A stretch of 64,000 nt of DNA from contig NZ_CP014327.1 of NCBI RefSeq assembly GCF_000812665.2, positions 2,261,501 to 2,325,500 of the forward strand. The letters run 5' to 3'. Position numbers and translations under genes: made by a program. This DNA comes from Falsihalocynthiibacter arcticus. GTDB lineage: Bacteria > Pseudomonadota > Alphaproteobacteria > Rhodobacterales > Rhodobacteraceae. The notes below the pieces were generated by a model. It searched no databases, was not told the DNA's origin, and was given only the letters and a program-made list of their open reading frames with translations. This document shows positions 48,034-56,972 of the stretch, in pieces. How positions within the stretch are numbered: the first letter of the stretch is position 1; each line of letters opens with the position of its first letter.

Positions 48034-49106
48034 CCTTCATCCTAAGCCTGCCTGAGCGCGTGAAATGGGGTGTCGATCGACAGGCCCGCGCGCGGTTTGT
48101 GACTTTTGTTCTCTTTATCCTGCTCATTGTATTGTCGATCTTTAGCTTAGGGTATGGGGCCGCAGGAACGCCGTTTATTTCCAGCTTGATTGACCTTGTG
48201 ACGGGCAAACCTCTGTCAACGGTCGACACCGTAATTCTACGCGATATTCGGTTGCCGCGCATGATTATGGCGATCAGTGTCGGGGCATCTTTGGCGGTTT
48301 CGGGTGTTGTCATGCAGGGGTTGTTTCGCAATCCTCTCGCCGACCCTGGTTTGGTCGGTGTTGGAAGTGGCGCGGCCCTCGGTGCGATTTTGGCCATTGT
48401 TCTGGGCGGGATGTTACCCTTGGTCCTGCGCGAAATCGTGGGATACTATCTTGTGCCCATCGCGGCGTTTCTTGGTGGATGGGCCACGACTCTGTTGTTA
48501 TACAAAGTCGCGACACAAGGCGGGCGAACCTCAGTTGCTATGATGCTCTTGGCGGGCATTGCTCTGGGCGCGCTCGCCGGCGCGATCTCTGGCGTGTTGG
48601 TTTATATGGCCGATGACGGCCAACTGCGGGATCTTACATTTTGGGGGATGGGATCATTGGCGGGGGCGACTTGGTCAAAGGCTTTGGTCGCGTGTCCCCT
48701 CATGTTTCTGTCCATAGCGCTGTCCTTAAAACTTGGGCGTGGCCTAAATAGCTTGGCCCTTGGGGAAGCGGCGGCGTCGCATATGGGTGTGCCGGTGCAA
48801 CGGCTCAAAAACGGGGCGATTATGCTGGTCGCCGCAGGCACGGGCGCGGCGGTTGCCGTGTCTGGGGGTATCGGATTTATCGGTATTGTCGTGCCGCATC
48901 TGTTGCGCATTTCCACAGGACCGGACCATCGCTTGCTCCTGCCAAATGCCGCACTTCTGGGGGCGAGCTTCCTCGTGGCGGCGGATATGATCAGCCGAAC
49001 AGTGATTGCACCAGCGGAATTACCCATTGGTATTATAACCGCTATTCTAGGTGGGCCGGTCTTCTTATGGATACTCTTTCGCCAGAAAGGCATGGTTGGA
49101 TTATAA
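48030..49106 (+). CDS. hmuU: Heme ABC transporter permease
   Basis: This 358-residue FecCD/BtuC-type permease has about ten TM helices: RLPRMIMAISVGASLAVSGV, MQGLFRNPLADPGLVGVGSG, GGIGFIGIVVPHLLR and LPIGIITAILGGPVFLWIL. Start and stop each overlap the neighbouring genes. It forms the homodimeric channel with HmuV. Confidence 0.94.
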   Translation: MTFILSLPERVKWGVDRQARARFVTFVLFILLIVLSIFSLGYGAAGTPFISSLIDLVTGKPLSTVDTVILRDIRLPRMIMAISVGASLAVSGVVMQGLFRNPLADPGLVGVGSGAALGAILAIVLGGMLPLVLREIVGYYLVPIAAFLGGWATTLLLYKVATQGGRTSVAMMLLAGIALGALAGAISGVLVYMADDGQLRDLTFWGMGSLAGATWSKALVACPLMFLSIALSLKLGRGLNSLALGEAAASHMGVPVQRLKNGAIMLVAAGTGAAVAVSGGIGFIGIVVPHLLRISTGPDHRLLLPNAALLGASFLVAADMISRTVIAPAELPIGIITAILGGPVFLWILFRQKGMVGL

Positions 49107-49876
49107 TGTTACAGGCACAAAATGTAAGCGCCGGATATGGGCGTAAATCCATCTTGAAAAACATTTATTTTCATGCGGCTTCTGGCGGGATCACTGCCAT
49201 CGTTGGGCCAAATGGTTCTGGAAAATCCACACTTTTGAAGGCCCTTACCGAAGAAATTCCGTCAACCGGTGAGATACGAATTAACGGCCAAAACCTTCGC
49301 ACGCTGAACGGATATCAACTCGCGAAAATGCGGGGGGTTTTGCCGCAGTCCACACAGGTTGCGTTTCCATTTACCGTGTTGGAAATTGTTCGTCTTGGCT
49401 TACAAGCGGGAATTTACGCGGCGCAAGATACGATCGCCTTTCAGGCCCTCTCCTTGGTGGGGCTTGAGAGCTTTCAGCATCGAAATTATTCCGAACTATC
49501 GGGGGGCGAGCAGCAACGTGTGCAGCTGGCGCGGGTTTTGGCCCAAGTTTGGGAGCCAAAGCTGGACGGCATTCCGTCCTGGTTGTTTTTGGACGAACCC
49601 GTTTCGAGTCTTGATATTGGCCATCAACTTGAAATCATGGCGCTTGCTAAAGGGTATGCCGAACGCGGTGGCGGCGTCATTATGGTGATGCATGACCTTA
49701 ATTTGACGGCGATGATTGCCGATCAAATGTGGATGATGCGGGATGGGGAAGTCGTTGCAAAGGGCGCGCCCAAAACGGTGATGACGGATGCAATTCTAAC
49801 AGAAACATACTCCACGCCGCTTGTCGTTCATCAAGGGCGCGAAGACGGTCCCCCGTATATTTTACCAACTTTGTGA
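49106..49876 (+). CDS. hmuV: Heme ABC transporter ATP-binding protein
   Basis: This 256-residue ATPase has Walker A GPNGSGKST, signature LSGGEQQRVQLARVL, Walker B WLFLDEPVSSLD and switch His VMHDLNLTA. The insertion AQVWEPKLDGIPSW before Walker B is typical of HmuV. The ATG at 49106 shares a base with the hmuU stop (TAATG). Confidence 0.94.
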   Translation: MLQAQNVSAGYGRKSILKNIYFHAASGGITAIVGPNGSGKSTLLKALTEEIPSTGEIRINGQNLRTLNGYQLAKMRGVLPQSTQVAFPFTVLEIVRLGLQAGIYAAQDTIAFQALSLVGLESFQHRNYSELSGGEQQRVQLARVLAQVWEPKLDGIPSWLFLDEPVSSLDIGHQLEIMALAKGYAERGGGVIMVMHDLNLTAMIADQMWMMRDGEVVAKGAPKTVMTDAILTETYSTPLVVHQGREDGPPYILPTL

Positions 49877-49899
49877 TGTCGACTTCAGCCGCGCTCACC

Positions 49900-50009
49900 T
49901 ATTCTGGGGTAGCACCTCGGCTCGTAATCGCCGGCGTCATATTTTCTATAGCTGCACGCTTCCACGTGCCTATTTGGGTCGGATGAACTCCATACTTCTT
50001 GGACAACTC
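49900..50009 (-). mobile_element. IS3-family OrfA remnant
   Basis: The minus strand reads ELSKKYGVHPTQIGTWKRAA, then IENMTPAIT before a stop. This is the helix-turn-helix segment of IS3-type OrfA (ELA.KYGVHPTQI..WKRQA). Both ends of the gene are missing. It lies between the heme and zinc modules. Confidence 0.7.
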
Positions 50010-50072
50010 TGACGAACAGTTCCAAGAGCTGCGCGTCCAACTCACGCGATTTCAGGATTCATGTCTTGAGAT

Positions 50073-50094
50073 TTGTTACTTTATAAAATAATAA
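50073..50094. promoter_or_regulatory. Zur box candidate
   Basis: A 22-bp AT-rich palindrome, TTGTTACTTTA followed by TAAAATAATAA, matches in 9 of 11 positions per arm (both mismatches are transitions). It lies 25 bases upstream of the zur start codon. Shape and base composition agree with the GTTATA-type alphaproteobacterial Zur sites. It would control the whole zinc operon and zur itself. Confidence 0.7.
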
Positions 50095-50119
50095 ATTCCT
50101 AAAAGAAGGAGTTCAGTAA

Positions 50120-50506
50120 ATGAGAAAGCGCGCGGCGGCCCGACAAACGGATGTTTTGAGTGTGTTGAAAGAATGCGACAGACCGATGACTGCGTACCAA
50201 ATCCTTGAACGACTTCAGGTCAGTGAGCCGGATATTGCGCCGCCTACGGTCTATCGCACGCTCTCGGCTTTGACTGATCAAGGACGCGCGCACCGTCTCG
50301 AATCCATCAAGGCCTTTGTGCCATGTCGCTGTAGCCACGTCGAAAGTTTGCCTGTCTTGGCTATCTGCGAAGACTGCGGGTCAGTTGATGAACATGACGG
50401 GAGCGATCTGCTGCCGAAACTCACAGCATTGACCGATCAAAACGCCTTCCATGCGGTGCGGCACATCGTTGAAATTCACGGGCTGTGCGGCACCTGCGCA
50501 GCCTGA
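50120..50506 (+). CDS. zur: Fur-family zinc regulator
   Basis: This 128-residue Fur-family repressor has a winged helix (MTAYQILERLQVSEPDIAPP, TVYRTLSALTDQGRAHRLES) and a dimerisation domain with the structural zinc Cys pairs CEDC and CGTC plus sensory-site candidates (FVPCRCSHVESLP, HIVEIHG). The zinc genes that follow and the palindrome upstream point to Zur rather than Fur. AAGGAG precedes the ATG. Confidence 0.88.
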   Translation: MRKRAAARQTDVLSVLKECDRPMTAYQILERLQVSEPDIAPPTVYRTLSALTDQGRAHRLESIKAFVPCRCSHVESLPVLAICEDCGSVDEHDGSDLLPKLTALTDQNAFHAVRHIVEIHGLCGTCAA

Positions 50507-50537
50507 TCCATTTTTACCAAACCATAATGGAAGTATC

Positions 50538-51164
50538 ATGAAACAAGCATTCCCCCTTATTGCACTTGTCGCTGCTTTCCCTGTCTTTGCAGAGGACGCA
50601 CGCCAACTTGACGCCCATGAACATGGCGTCGGGACGCTTAATATCGCGATAGAAGGCACGACCGTCGCGATGGCGTTCGAAGCGCCCGGTGCTGATATTG
50701 TTGGGTTCGAGTATGCGGCGACAAGTGATGCCGATCAATCCGCGATTGATGCGGCAGTAGCTACACTCGCTTCACCTCTTAATTTGTTCGTTATGAGCGC
50801 AGCGGCAGGTTGCACTGTTGTCGAGGCGCTTGCTGAACTCGAAAGTGAAGACGGGCATGGGGAGCACGGTGACGAGCATCAAGATGATCACGCCGACGAG
50901 GAGCATGAAGATCATGCAGAAGAGCATCACCAGGATGAGGCCCATGAAGATCACGCAAACCATGCTAACGAAGCGGGACACACAGAATTCCATGCAGAAT
51001 ATGCGCTGAACTGCGAAAGTCCTGATGCGTTGACCGAGATCACTTTCGCCTATTTTGGAGCCTTCCCAAATGCACAAGAAGTTGAGGTGCAGATAATCAC
51101 CGCATCCGGTGCGCAAGCATTCGAAGTAGAACGTGACGTACCCGTTTTGGATTTGGGGCGTTGA
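50538..51164 (+). CDS. zrgA: His-rich periplasmic zinc-binding protein (DUF2796, ZrgA-like)
   Basis: This 208-residue protein has a signal peptide (cleavage near VFA-EDARQ). The DUF2796 start QLDAHEHGVGTLNIAI is followed by a helical pair and a striking His/Glu/Asp-rich loop (about residues 112-160, repeats of HEDH, HADEEHEDHA) that suits loose zinc binding. ZrgA proteins take part in zinc uptake in vibrios. The gene follows zur within 32 bases. Confidence 0.88.
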   Translation: MKQAFPLIALVAAFPVFAEDARQLDAHEHGVGTLNIAIEGTTVAMAFEAPGADIVGFEYAATSDADQSAIDAAVATLASPLNLFVMSAAAGCTVVEALAELESEDGHGEHGDEHQDDHADEEHEDHAEEHHQDEAHEDHANHANEAGHTEFHAEYALNCESPDALTEITFAYFGAFPNAQEVEVQIITASGAQAFEVERDVPVLDLGR

Positions 51165-51866
51165 ATGCAAGAAGTTGACCCGATACTCGAAATCACTGAC
51201 GTTGCCTATCGCTGGCCCGGGCGCGCAGGGTTTTCTCTAACGGTCCCGCACGTCGCGGTCGCGGTGGGCGAGTCTGTGTTGCTGCTCGGCGAGAGTGGGT
51301 CTGGAAAATCAACGTTTTTGTCGTTGATCTGTGGCACAATTCTGCCGGAGCGTGGCAAGGTTGATATTGCGGGGACGGACATCACCACATTATCTGGCGG
51401 GGCGCGCGATAAAGTCCGGGCCGAACAAATTGGTGTGATTTTCCAGCAGTTTAATTTGCTGCCTTTTGGGTGTGTGATGGACAACATTCTGCTCCCGCTC
51501 CGTTTCGCTCCCGCGCGACGCAAGCGTGCTGGTAACGCGACGGCCGAGGCTTCACATCTGTGTTCTGCGCTTGGTTTGCCTGCCGGCGTTACCAGTGCGA
51601 AAGCCGCCGCGCTAAGTGTTGGCCAACAACAACGCGTGGCAGTTGCACGTGCCTTGATTGGGCAACCGCCGCTGATCATCGCGGATGAACCCACCTCGGC
51701 CCTCGACGCAAATAGTCAGATCGCCTTTCTTGACCTGCTGTTTGAACAAACGACAACGCACAACACGTCGCTCCTGATGGTCAGCCATGATCCGCGTCTG
51801 GGCGAACGCTTTGATCGGGTGATCCGCATGGAAGACATCGCGCAGATCGAAAGGGTGGCGGCATGA
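51165..51866 (+). CDS. ABC transporter ATP-binding protein (LolD/MacB type) of zinc operon
   Basis: This 233-residue ATPase has Walker A GESGSGKST, Q-loop VIFQQFNLLPFGCV, a signature LSVGQQQRVAVARAL (Val for the usual Gly), Walker [14 protein letters not shown] and switch His VSHDPRL. It works with the FtsX-like permease that overlaps it as ATGA. In zrg-type operons the pair accompanies DUF2796 and DUF3299 proteins. Confidence 0.92.
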   Translation: MQEVDPILEITDVAYRWPGRAGFSLTVPHVAVAVGESVLLLGESGSGKSTFLSLICGTILPERGKVDIAGTDITTLSGGARDKVRAEQIGVIFQQFNLLPFGCVMDNILLPLRFAPARRKRAGNATAEASHLCSALGLPAGVTSAKAAALSVGQQQRVAVARALIGQPPLIIADEPTSALDANSQIAFLDLLFEQTTTHNTSLLMVSHDPRLGERFDRVIRMEDIAQIERVAA

Positions 51867-53113
51867 TCTTGCGCCTTGCTATTGCCTCGCTCTTCGCACG
51901 TGCGCTGACCGTCGCCATGACCATCCTTGCCATCGCCTTATCGGTGGCGCTATTTCTTGGTGTCGAAAAGGTGCGGACGGGGGCCAAGGCCAGCTTTTCC
52001 GACACAATATCCGGCACCGATTTAATTGTCGGAGCACGCTCAGGGTCTGTGCAATTGCTCCTTTATTCCGTTTTTCGTATCGGCAATGCGACCAACAACG
52101 TGACATGGGAAAGTTATCAGGACATCGCGGCGCGACCAGATGTTGACTGGATTGTGCCGATTTCACTGGGAGACAGCCATCGCCAGTTTCGCGTGATGGG
52201 CACGACCCAGGCCTTTTTCGAACATTACAAATATCGCCAAGGCAGATCATTGGCGGTGTCCGACGGCGCCATCATGGATGACCTGTTTGATGCGGTAATC
52301 GGTACCGACGTTGCTGCCACACTGGGATATCACGTTGGTGATCCGATTATCGTCGCCCACGGCCTCGCGTCCTTCACCGAACATAAGGATCAGCCGTTCC
52401 GCGTGTCGGGTATTTTGGAAAAGACGGGCACGCCCGTTGACCGCACCGTCATCGTCAGTATGGAAGCGATTGAGGCGATCCATGTGGATTGGCAAAGCGG
52501 CGCACAGGCCCCCGGCAAGTCGACACCAGCGGATGTGATCCGCGAAATGGAACTCACGCCCACGGCGATAACTGCCGCCCTTGTCGGCGTCGAAAGCCCC
52601 CTACAGACCTTTGCTTTGCAACGCGCCATTAATGAATACAAGGAAGAGCCTCTCCTCGCGATATTGCCTGGCGTTGCCTTGCAAGAACTCTGGGGTATTG
52701 TTGGCATTGCGGAAACGGCGCTCCTCGCGGTGTCCGCAATGGTGGTTGTCACGGCCCTCATCGGCATGATGGCCACCATTTTTTCCAGCCTGAACGAACG
52801 CCGCCGCGAGATGGCGATTTTTCGGGCCATGGGCGCGCGGCCTTTCACCATTCTGAGCATGCTTGTCTTGGAGGCCATGGTGATGGCGGCGGTTGGTGCA
52901 TTGCTTGGGCTGGTGCTTTTGTATGTTGGGTTGATCATCACACAGCCGATCCTCGACAGCGCCTTTGGCCTTTGGCTGCCGATTGATGCGCCCACGATGC
53001 AGGAATTTTGGGTTATCATTGGAGTGATTTGTGCTGGCGCAATCGTGAGCCTCGTGCCAGCATTACGGGCTTACAGGATGTCTGTAGCTGATGGTATGAT
53101 GGTAAACACGTGA
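51863..53113 (+). CDS. FtsX/LolE-type ABC permease of zinc operon
   Basis: This 416-residue protein has an N-terminal TM helix, a periplasmic domain of about 220 residues and three C-terminal TM helices (ETALLAVSAMVVVTALIGMM, ERRREMAIFRAMGARPFTIL, VIIGVICAGAIVSLVPALRA), the mechanotransmission-ABC layout. It probably moves proteins or conformational signals rather than acting as a channel. It is part of the zinc operon. Confidence 0.9.
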   Translation: MILRLAIASLFARALTVAMTILAIALSVALFLGVEKVRTGAKASFSDTISGTDLIVGARSGSVQLLLYSVFRIGNATNNVTWESYQDIAARPDVDWIVPISLGDSHRQFRVMGTTQAFFEHYKYRQGRSLAVSDGAIMDDLFDAVIGTDVAATLGYHVGDPIIVAHGLASFTEHKDQPFRVSGILEKTGTPVDRTVIVSMEAIEAIHVDWQSGAQAPGKSTPADVIREMELTPTAITAALVGVESPLQTFALQRAINEYKEEPLLAILPGVALQELWGIVGIAETALLAVSAMVVVTALIGMMATIFSSLNERRREMAIFRAMGARPFTILSMLVLEAMVMAAVGALLGLVLLYVGLIITQPILDSAFGLWLPIDAPTMQEFWVIIGVICAGAIVSLVPALRAYRMSVADGMMVNT

Positions 53114-53135
53114 TGCTCAGAATGAGGTGGATACA

Positions 53136-53635
53136 GTGTTGAATCGCAGAAAAACTCTGATGCTACTGTCGGGTGCGGCCGCTACACCCAAGATAGCATT
53201 TGCGGCAACACCACGGGAAATCACGTGGGAAGACCTTCTTCCGCCAGGGCTGCCGTATCCAGAAATCGTTGAGATGGGCGAAATGGACGAGGAAAACGAC
53301 GTCTGGAATCCAATCTACGATGCCAATGCGATCAAACTGAACGAAGAGCTTAACGGGGCTTATATCAAGATGCCGGGGTTCATCATTCCCTTTGAAACGA
53401 GCGCGGAAGGTGTGACCAATTTCATGCTCGTGCCCTACCTCGGCGCATGCATCCACACACCACCTCCCCCGCAAACCAGCTTGTGATGGTCGACACCGCA
53501 CAGCCATGGCCGGGAGATCAACTTTGGGATCCTGTCTGGGTCACGGGCACGATGAGTACGCAATTGCAATCCACAAGCCTTGGCCAGACAGGATATTCCA
53601 TCGAGGCCGATGATATGGAAGTCTACGAATGGTGA
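53136..53635 (+). pseudogene. DUF3299 protein, frameshifted
   Basis: The frame from GTG 53136 (after GAGGTGG) has a signal peptide and the DUF3299 core REITWEDLLPPG, YIKMPGFIIPFETS, MLVPYLGACIHTPPPP. It then stops at 53484. One base missing in the C-run at about 53468-53472 puts the remainder (ANQLVMVDTAQPWPG to MEVYEW, stop 53635) in another frame. Together they would give an intact protein of about 166 residues like the next gene. It is either a real pseudogene or a sequencing error in a homopolymer. Confidence 0.8.
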
Positions 53636-54138
53636 ACCGTCATTTGCAGCGCCGTGCGCTTCTCGCAGGCATGGCTGCGGCAACACTTGTACCCAGTATG
53701 GCAAGCGCTGAGGAGTACATCGACCTTGATTGGGAAGACTTGCTGCCAGAAGATCAACCAACCATCCCAAGCGCGTTGCTCAGCTCGCGGGCCCATGACG
53801 AAAGGGCGCCGCTAACAAGCAAACAGCCTGAGTCAAACGGCGTTAGAACCGAGTGGAATGGCCAAATTGTCCGCCTCCCGGGATTCATCGTCCCTATAGA
53901 TTATACGGGTACGGGCGTTACTGCATTTATCTTGGTGCCTTACGTGGGTGCCTGCGTCCACGTCCCGCCGCCGCCAGCAAACCAACTTGTCTTTGTCACG
54001 ACACCGACACCTTATGAGAGCAGTGACTTGTTCGAACCAGTTAATGTCATTGGCATGTTTGGTGTGTCATCCTTGAGCACGCATCTTGCAGAAATCGGGT
54101 ACGCATTGTCGGCGGACAAGATTGAGCCGTATCGCTAA
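53629..54138 (+). CDS. DUF3299 lipoprotein-like/periplasmic protein
   Basis: This 169-residue protein has a signal peptide (RRALLAGMAAATLVPSMASA) and the family motifs DLDWEDLLPED, VRLPGFIVPIDYTG, ILVPYVGACVHVPPPPANQL and GYALSADKIEPY. The CVH-PPPP segment with Cys and His suggests a metal site. DUF3299 proteins occur in zrg zinc-uptake operons. It overlaps the end of the frameshifted paralogue by 7 bases. Confidence 0.88.
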   Translation: MVNRHLQRRALLAGMAAATLVPSMASAEEYIDLDWEDLLPEDQPTIPSALLSSRAHDERAPLTSKQPESNGVRTEWNGQIVRLPGFIVPIDYTGTGVTAFILVPYVGACVHVPPPPANQLVFVTTPTPYESSDLFEPVNVIGMFGVSSLSTHLAEIGYALSADKIEPYR

Positions 54139-54414
54139 TAGCGATGGTGACGCGCGCTATTAAGAAGCGACGCGTTTTAGATATTGTTCGCCAAAATTGA
54201 TAGAAATCAGATCTGCGAAGCGGGCTCACAGCCGTCTTCCGCACGGCAGCAAGAACCATAAATCCACGAATGCAAATGAAGTCCGAAAAACTGCACTGGA
54301 CCGCTTGCGCGCAACGCAATATTTGGGCAAATTGGCTCGCTAAACTAAAATTTAATTCGACAGTTTCATTCGTGGGCCTGTTTTTGAGAAATTGTAAGTT
54401 CTTAAGGAAAACCC

Positions 54415-55014
54415 ATGACAAACATCTGGAAAGTTCTATTTTTTATTTTACTCGCGGTATCAACAATCACCTTTGCGGAGCCGTCCATAGCTCATACAGG
54501 GGAGGGATATGGCGGAGGTTTCATTAGTGGTTTTGCGCATCCTGTGCTCGGCTGGGATCACGTTGCCGCAATGGTTGCCGTTGGACTCTGGGGAGCATTT
54601 CTTGGAACGCCCGCCATTTGGATACTTCCCGTTGTTTTTCCTCTCATCATGGCACTTGGAGCGGTGGTGGGAATTCTCGGAATCCCAATCCCTGCTGTTG
54701 AAGTTGGAATCGCCCTATCGGCCGTCGTGTTGGGCCTAATGATCGCGTTTGCCGTGAAGCCCCCCATCTGGATTTCAGCAATTCTTGTCGGATTATTTGC
54801 CATATTCCATGGCTATGCGCACGGGACTGAATTGCCGGAATCTGCCAACGCCTTTGCCTTCGCAGTAGGATTCGTCCTTGCCACGGGCTTGCTTCACCTG
54901 ATCGGCATTGCTTTTGGCCTGCTCGCAAAATGGCCGGCCGGTCGGGTTGCCGTTCGGAGTGCGGGTGGGTTTATTTCACTCGCCGGCGTGGCGTTTTTGA
55001 CTGGTTTGGCCTGA
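54415..55014 (+). CDS. HupE/UreJ-family metal permease
   Basis: This 199-residue protein has a signal peptide or N-terminal helix and about six TM helices with both metal motifs: GFAHPVLGWDHVAAMVAVGL and AIFHGYAHGTELP. Such proteins usually carry nickel or cobalt; in a Zur-headed island a zinc-related role is more likely. A gap of 276 bases before it may hold a promoter. Confidence 0.88.
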   Translation: MTNIWKVLFFILLAVSTITFAEPSIAHTGEGYGGGFISGFAHPVLGWDHVAAMVAVGLWGAFLGTPAIWILPVVFPLIMALGAVVGILGIPIPAVEVGIALSAVVLGLMIAFAVKPPIWISAILVGLFAIFHGYAHGTELPESANAFAFAVGFVLATGLLHLIGIAFGLLAKWPAGRVAVRSAGGFISLAGVAFLTGLA

Positions 55015-55016
55015 TT

Positions 55017-55679
55017 GTGATTGCAAGATGGCTCGGCCGAGTGGCGCTTACGATTACGCCATATCCTGCCTACGCTCATAGTCCCATTCCGGGAATTGAA
55101 GGATTCTATACAGGGTTAGTGCATCCATTCTCTACTCCGGCACAGGCGCTTCTCATGCTAGGGCTTGGCCTATTGGTCGGAAGCTTCCCTCCCCTGCGGG
55201 CGCGCTGGCCGCTGGGTGTTTTTTTGGTTTCCATGATTGTTGGAATGCTGGTCAGTAGTTTGATCGGGGAATCGAATTTAGCAATGTTCGCGACTACTTT
55301 CGCGGCCTGTGCGCTCGCAGCACTTGCCCCAGGGCATCTCTTGCCACTTGCTATCGCATTTACGGCTATCGGCGGTATCTGGATGGGGAGCATTTCGCTT
55401 GCCGATCCGGGGCCATTGCGCGATAGGACCATAACAACACTCGGGGCATTCATAGGTGCAAACTTGGGTCTGCTCTTTATCTTTGGCATCTCAGACTTTG
55501 TAAGAAACAGATATACTTGGCCCAGCGTTCCAACTGCATTCCGGATAGTTGCCGCTTGGGTTGGTGCGATTTCACTCTTAATGCTTGCATTGCTTTTCGC
55601 TCCAGAGCGGACTTTTGTGTATTTTGTGGCGAAAGTCCTGTTTCCGCGGTGGTCTCAACTGGTGGACGCAACACTTTAA
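55017..55679 (+). CDS. Second HupE/UreJ-like protein with degenerate metal motifs
   Basis: This 220-residue protein starts with GTG 55017, 2 bases after the previous stop; about six TM helices follow. The region SPIPGIEGFYTGLVHPFSTP corresponds to the first HupE motif but lacks the G-DH part, and the second His motif is absent. It may form a complex with the first HupE or act in a different way. The longer frame to 54930 lies inside the first gene. Confidence 0.75.
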   Translation: MIARWLGRVALTITPYPAYAHSPIPGIEGFYTGLVHPFSTPAQALLMLGLGLLVGSFPPLRARWPLGVFLVSMIVGMLVSSLIGESNLAMFATTFAACALAALAPGHLLPLAIAFTAIGGIWMGSISLADPGPLRDRTITTLGAFIGANLGLLFIFGISDFVRNRYTWPSVPTAFRIVAAWVGAISLLMLALLFAPERTFVYFVAKVLFPRWSQLVDATL

Positions 55680-55706
55680 TCTTTAGGAAGAGATGGAGTG
55701 TTTTGA

Positions 55707-56599
55707 ATGAAGTATCGTCGCAGGATTTATTATTCAGCTGAACAGCGTGCCGAGATCTGGGATCGATGGCAACGTGGAGAGTCGATGAGGTCGATTGGAC
55801 GGGTGTTTGATCGCCAATCATCCTCCGTCTTTTCCGTGATCTCACCAACCGGTGGGATACGCCCACCGGACCGCAGACGCGGTAGGTCTGCATTGAGCCT
55901 TTCGGAGCGCGAAGAGATATCCCGTGGGCTCAGCACCAAACAGTCCTTGCGCGCGATTGCGCGTCAGTTGGAGCGTGCGCCTTCAACGATCAGCCGAGAG
56001 GTTCCGCGCAATCTGCGTGGGATCGGGCTTTGCGTCCCAAGATGTGCAAGTTGGCTTGCCACCCGACATTGGCCCACGCAGTATCGGCAAAGCTACGGCG
56101 TAAATGGTCGCCAGAACAAGTTGCTGATTGGCTCAAACGCGCATTTCCTGAAGAGGCGCATAAGCAGGTGTCACACGAAACTATTTACAGAAGCCTTTAT
56201 ATACGGGCACGTGGCGTCCTGAAGAAGGAACGTCTGGAGCACTTGCGCGCCAGACGTACAGTCAGGCGATCCAAGCACGCGCGTCAGAAGCGCAAGGGAA
56301 ATGGCCAGATTAAGCATGCTGTGTCCATCAGCGAAAGGCCTGCATCGGTCGAAGATCACGCTGTTCCAGGGCACTGGGCCTCTCGGTGATGCAAGCATCA
56401 CCTGCCAGCTAATAGAGAGCGACTTGATCGGGGGCTCAAAAAACAGTTATGTCGCGACTCTCGTGGAACCGACCTGACCGTCCATTCCCAAGCAAAAATC
56501 GGCGCTATCGCACGGCAACTCAACGAACGGCCTCGCAAGACCTTGCAATATCAAACGCCAGCAGAGAAGTTCGCACAGTGTGTTGCATCGACCGGTTGA
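55707..56599 (+). mobile_element. IS30-family transposase, frameshifted and internally deleted
   Basis: The plus strand encodes the IS30 N-terminus (MKYRRRIYYSAEQRAEIWDR, SLRAIARQLERAPSTISREV), then in another frame KWSPEQVADWLKRAFPEEAH and QVSHETIYRSLYIRARGVLK, then GGSKNSYVATLVE. The C-terminus (DLTVHSQAKIGAIARQLNER to QCVASTG, stop 56599) follows directly, in a third frame. The DDE catalytic middle, about 90 residues, is missing. The element cannot transpose itself. Confidence 0.85.
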
Positions 56600-56876
56600 G
56601 ATCGCCGCCCTTTTTGACGAAACGTGCATGGCGCAGACATTAGGCCAGATTATTCACCCATTTGTGTAGTTCGTGGCCCGAAGCCGCCGTTCACATCCAC
56701 CTCAGGATGCTGCGGTGCGGCCCGTCATTGCAGATGGGGTGGATGGCTCTTGCTCCAACCGGCGTCGTTTTACGCCATACTGCAGTTGTCATGAACCGCT
56801 CAGGAAAGGAGCCATCCAATGCAAGTTACAACAGTTGGCCTTGATCATTGACGGGCAGTTGGTTGCGCAGCAATCA

Positions 56877-56972
56877 ATGAGAGGGATGAAGGCAATCAAA
56901 GAACTGCCCCTTGTCGCGCGCAGATCCATTACTTTTGATCGCGGCACGGAGTTTGTTTCCTGGCCACATTTG
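56877..56972 (+). mobile_element. Second IS30 transposase fragment
   Basis: The frame reads MRGMKAIKELPLVARRSITF, then DRGTEFVSWPHL. This is the catalytic-Asp segment of an IS30 transposase (SITFDRGTEF). It is joined at about 56972 in frame to relaxase-like sequence, marking another rearrangement. Confidence 0.7.
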
